Made by a program: the position numbers and the translations under genes. Below the pieces are notes generated by a model. That model had not been told where the DNA came from. It did no database searches and was given only the letters and a program-made list of their open reading frames with translations. From positions 310,001 through 374,000 of the forward strand of contig NZ_JAEVYN010000002.1 in the NCBI RefSeq assembly GCF_016807185.1: a DNA stretch of 64,000 nt. The letters are read 5' to 3'. This DNA is from Leptolyngbya sp. Cla-17 (GTDB lineage: Bacteria > Cyanobacteriota > Cyanobacteriia > Leptolyngbyales > Leptolyngbyaceae). Numbering within the stretch: position 1 is the first letter of the stretch; the number at the start of each line of letters is the position of its first letter. Shown piece after piece: positions 62,574 through 64,000 of this stretch.

Positions 62574-63986
62574 TTATCGTGATTGGCGCTTAAAGGTAGC
62601 AAGCCATTCCCGCAGTTGCTCAGAGGCAACATCCCGTCCCCCTAAACCAAAGGCGATCGCGATCGCAACTGAGATCGCACCTAGCAGCAAGCCAAATGCC
62701 AGGTTGATAATGTCGGGCGCAATACCAATTTGCCGCAACGCCAATGCTGATACCAGTACCAAAATCGCAATTTTTGCAGTCTGTCCTAAGATCTTAGACT
62801 GAGGCGTTCCGGAACTGGCAATCAGGTTATAAGCAAGGTTTGCAAAATACAGACCCACTGCAAAAATAGCCAAGCCAACTAAAATTTGCCCAAAAATCAC
62901 TAACAGCCCACCAACCAATGCTGTCAGCGCAGGAATGTTCAAAACGTCGATTGCCGCTACCGCTGAAAATAGTAAAATGCCAACCAGCGAAACAATGCCA
63001 GCAATCTCAGAAGGAGTACGGGTAGAAATTCCTCTGCCTGCATCGGGTTCAATTAACAATGGCTCGTTGTAAGGGCGAGCGACTGGTGGTGGAGGTGGAA
63101 TGACCGCAGCCTGTGATGGCAACCCTAACCAGACCAAAATATTGTTAAATCCAATACTGGTCAGGAGATTGGTGACTAACTTCTGGACAAATTGACCCAG
63201 TACATAGCCCAACGCCAGAATGACGAGCGCCGTGAGAATTTGAGGAATCGCTTCTAAAAAACGATTTAGCAGGGTTTGCACTGGCTGCAATGGTCCGCGC
63301 AGCTCCAATACGCCCAAAATAGCAGGCAAGAAAAATAAGAAGACAAACCAGTAGAGGACATCTCCTAACGTTTCGCTGAGTCGCATCTGCCCCGATCTCG
63401 GAGCAGGTTGGTCGGTTGCCTGGGTTAGCTTCTCATCTAAGGAAAAAGAGTGAGCAATCCGAATTGCCACCAGTCGAGTGATAGTTGCTACCAGCCAAGC
63501 GATCGCCGCAATAATTGCTGCTCCACCAATACGCGGTAAATAAGCAAAAATTTGGTTAAGAAAATTATTTAGGGGTTCCGAGACGGTCGTGAGTTTGAGT
63601 ACGTTCAACGCGGCGACCAACGCCAGGATCATCACTACCCAGAAAACAACTGATGAGGCAATGCCTTCAATGTTAGCCTCGCTTGCTTGACTACCGGTCA
63701 AGCCAGTAATCCGATTATCTAAATCTGTTTTACTGAGCAGTTTCCGAACTAGCGATGCCAACAAGAATGCAATCGCCAAACCAATCAGGAAGATCGCGAG
63801 CGCTCCCAACAAGTTGAAGAACAATCCTGGCAAATCTTTGACTATATTATTGAACAGATTATCGAACGGCTCAGGAGCCGATGTCGTTGGAGTTACCACG
63901 GTAGGCGTTTGCCCAAGCAGCAGATTGAACCCCCTCATCGAACTACTGGCGATCGAGTATCCAGTACCCAAAGAACCTTGAATCAT
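62574..63986 (-). CDS. Mechanosensitive-channel-related membrane protein (conserved TM helix repeats)
   Basis: 470 residues with about ten membrane helices arranged as repeats of a conserved TM helix (IFLIGLAIAFLLASLVRKLLSK, ALVILALGYVLGQFVQKL and AIFAVGLYFANLAYNLI), as in CmpX/MscS-related proteins. The last part contains FGLLLGAISVAIAIAFGLGGRDVASEQLREW, the pore-lining-like Gly/Ala helix with FGLGGRD. Probably a small-conductance mechanosensitive channel or ion-channel relative, convergent with mscL. GAGGCG lies before ATG 63986, so the gene is complete at the window edge. Confidence 0.85.
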   Translation of the reverse strand: MIQGSLGTGYSIASSSMRGFNLLLGQTPTVVTPTTSAPEPFDNLFNNIVKDLPGLFFNLLGALAIFLIGLAIAFLLASLVRKLLSKTDLDNRITGLTGSQASEANIEGIASSVVFWVVMILALVAALNVLKLTTVSEPLNNFLNQIFAYLPRIGGAAIIAAIAWLVATITRLVAIRIAHSFSLDEKLTQATDQPAPRSGQMRLSETLGDVLYWFVFLFFLPAILGVLELRGPLQPVQTLLNRFLEAIPQILTALVILALGYVLGQFVQKLVTNLLTSIGFNNILVWLGLPSQAAVIPPPPPVARPYNEPLLIEPDAGRGISTRTPSEIAGIVSLVGILLFSAVAAIDVLNIPALTALVGGLLVIFGQILVGLAIFAVGLYFANLAYNLIASSGTPQSKILGQTAKIAILVLVSALALRQIGIAPDIINLAFGLLLGAISVAIAIAFGLGGRDVASEQLREWLATFKRQSR

Positions 63987-64000
63987 GGTGCGCCTCTGAA

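Noticed and set aside
1..64000. CRISPR arrays, tRNA or rRNA genes
   Set aside because: No evenly spaced repeat-spacer series and no cloverleaf or rRNA-like sequence was recognised by eye. The 42-bp motif array has only three units and its intervening sequence is shared between copies, unlike CRISPR spacers.

Overview
This window is cyanobacterial chromosome. The HIP1 octamer GCGATCGC recurs throughout. The gene content is also cyanobacterial: psbE-F-L-J, psaI, ycf48, rubA, ndhC-K-J, chlL/chlN and a nirA-nrtABCD-narB nitrate operon. Light-independent protochlorophyllide reductase and an alternative respiratory terminal oxidase would fit a non-marine-picoplankton species, for example a Leptolyngbya-like filament; that placement is inference.

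Layout. 1-10.9 kb: an unknown protein with an AtzH-like partner, two lipoproteins, a membrane protein, menD, cysS, an SbcD-like phosphoesterase and a DUF4168 protein. 11.0-15.2 kb: a STAND (NB-ARC/TPR) NTPase with uneven base composition and a large secreted glycosidase-like protein. 15.4-21.2 kb: lysS followed by an accessory patch running up to the GMC oxidoreductase gene. 21.2-27.3 kb: GMC oxidoreductase, ctaE-ctaD-ctaC of a CuA-less oxidase and two DUF2231 membrane proteins, all on the minus strand. 27.8-32.3 kb: psaI, psbJ-L-F-E, ycf48 and rubA, then ndhC-K-J. 32.4-37.1 kb: a sensor kinase, a ribbon-helix-helix protein, lepA and a 51-residue protein. 37.6-47.5 kb: the nitrate assimilation operon behind an NtcA-type promoter. 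47.5-54.7 kb: exopolysaccharide genes (glycosyltransferase, Wzc-like, Wza-like, Wzy-like). 54.8-57.8 kb: chlL, a DUF5331 gene and chlN. 58.6-64 kb: a nitrilase, a WD40 Ser/Thr kinase, mscL and an MscS-related channel.

The most unusual part is 16.95-21.2 kb. The stretch between the 3' end of lysS and the 3' end of the GMC gene appears three times in a row with different contents. The two internal joins fuse the GMC tail to the lysS tail at a HIP1-like site. Units 1 and 3 each carry what looks like a single integron gene cassette: an attC-like imperfect hairpin with extrahelical bases, GTTRRRY core sites and one gene. Both cassettes sit at the same homologous nucleotide, beside a 236-bp block repeated in both units. 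That block holds three copies of a 13-bp motif spaced exactly 42 bp apart. Unit 2 holds a YefM/YoeB-type pair whose toxin has an in-frame stop. Unit 3 also carries an IS4-like element with a 5-bp target duplication. No integron integrase is visible in the window.

Functionally the rest is a coherent housekeeping block: photosystem assembly, the NDH-1 core, nitrate uptake and reduction, dark chlorophyll synthesis, and a quinol-type terminal oxidase that may be fed by the adjacent GMC dehydrogenase.
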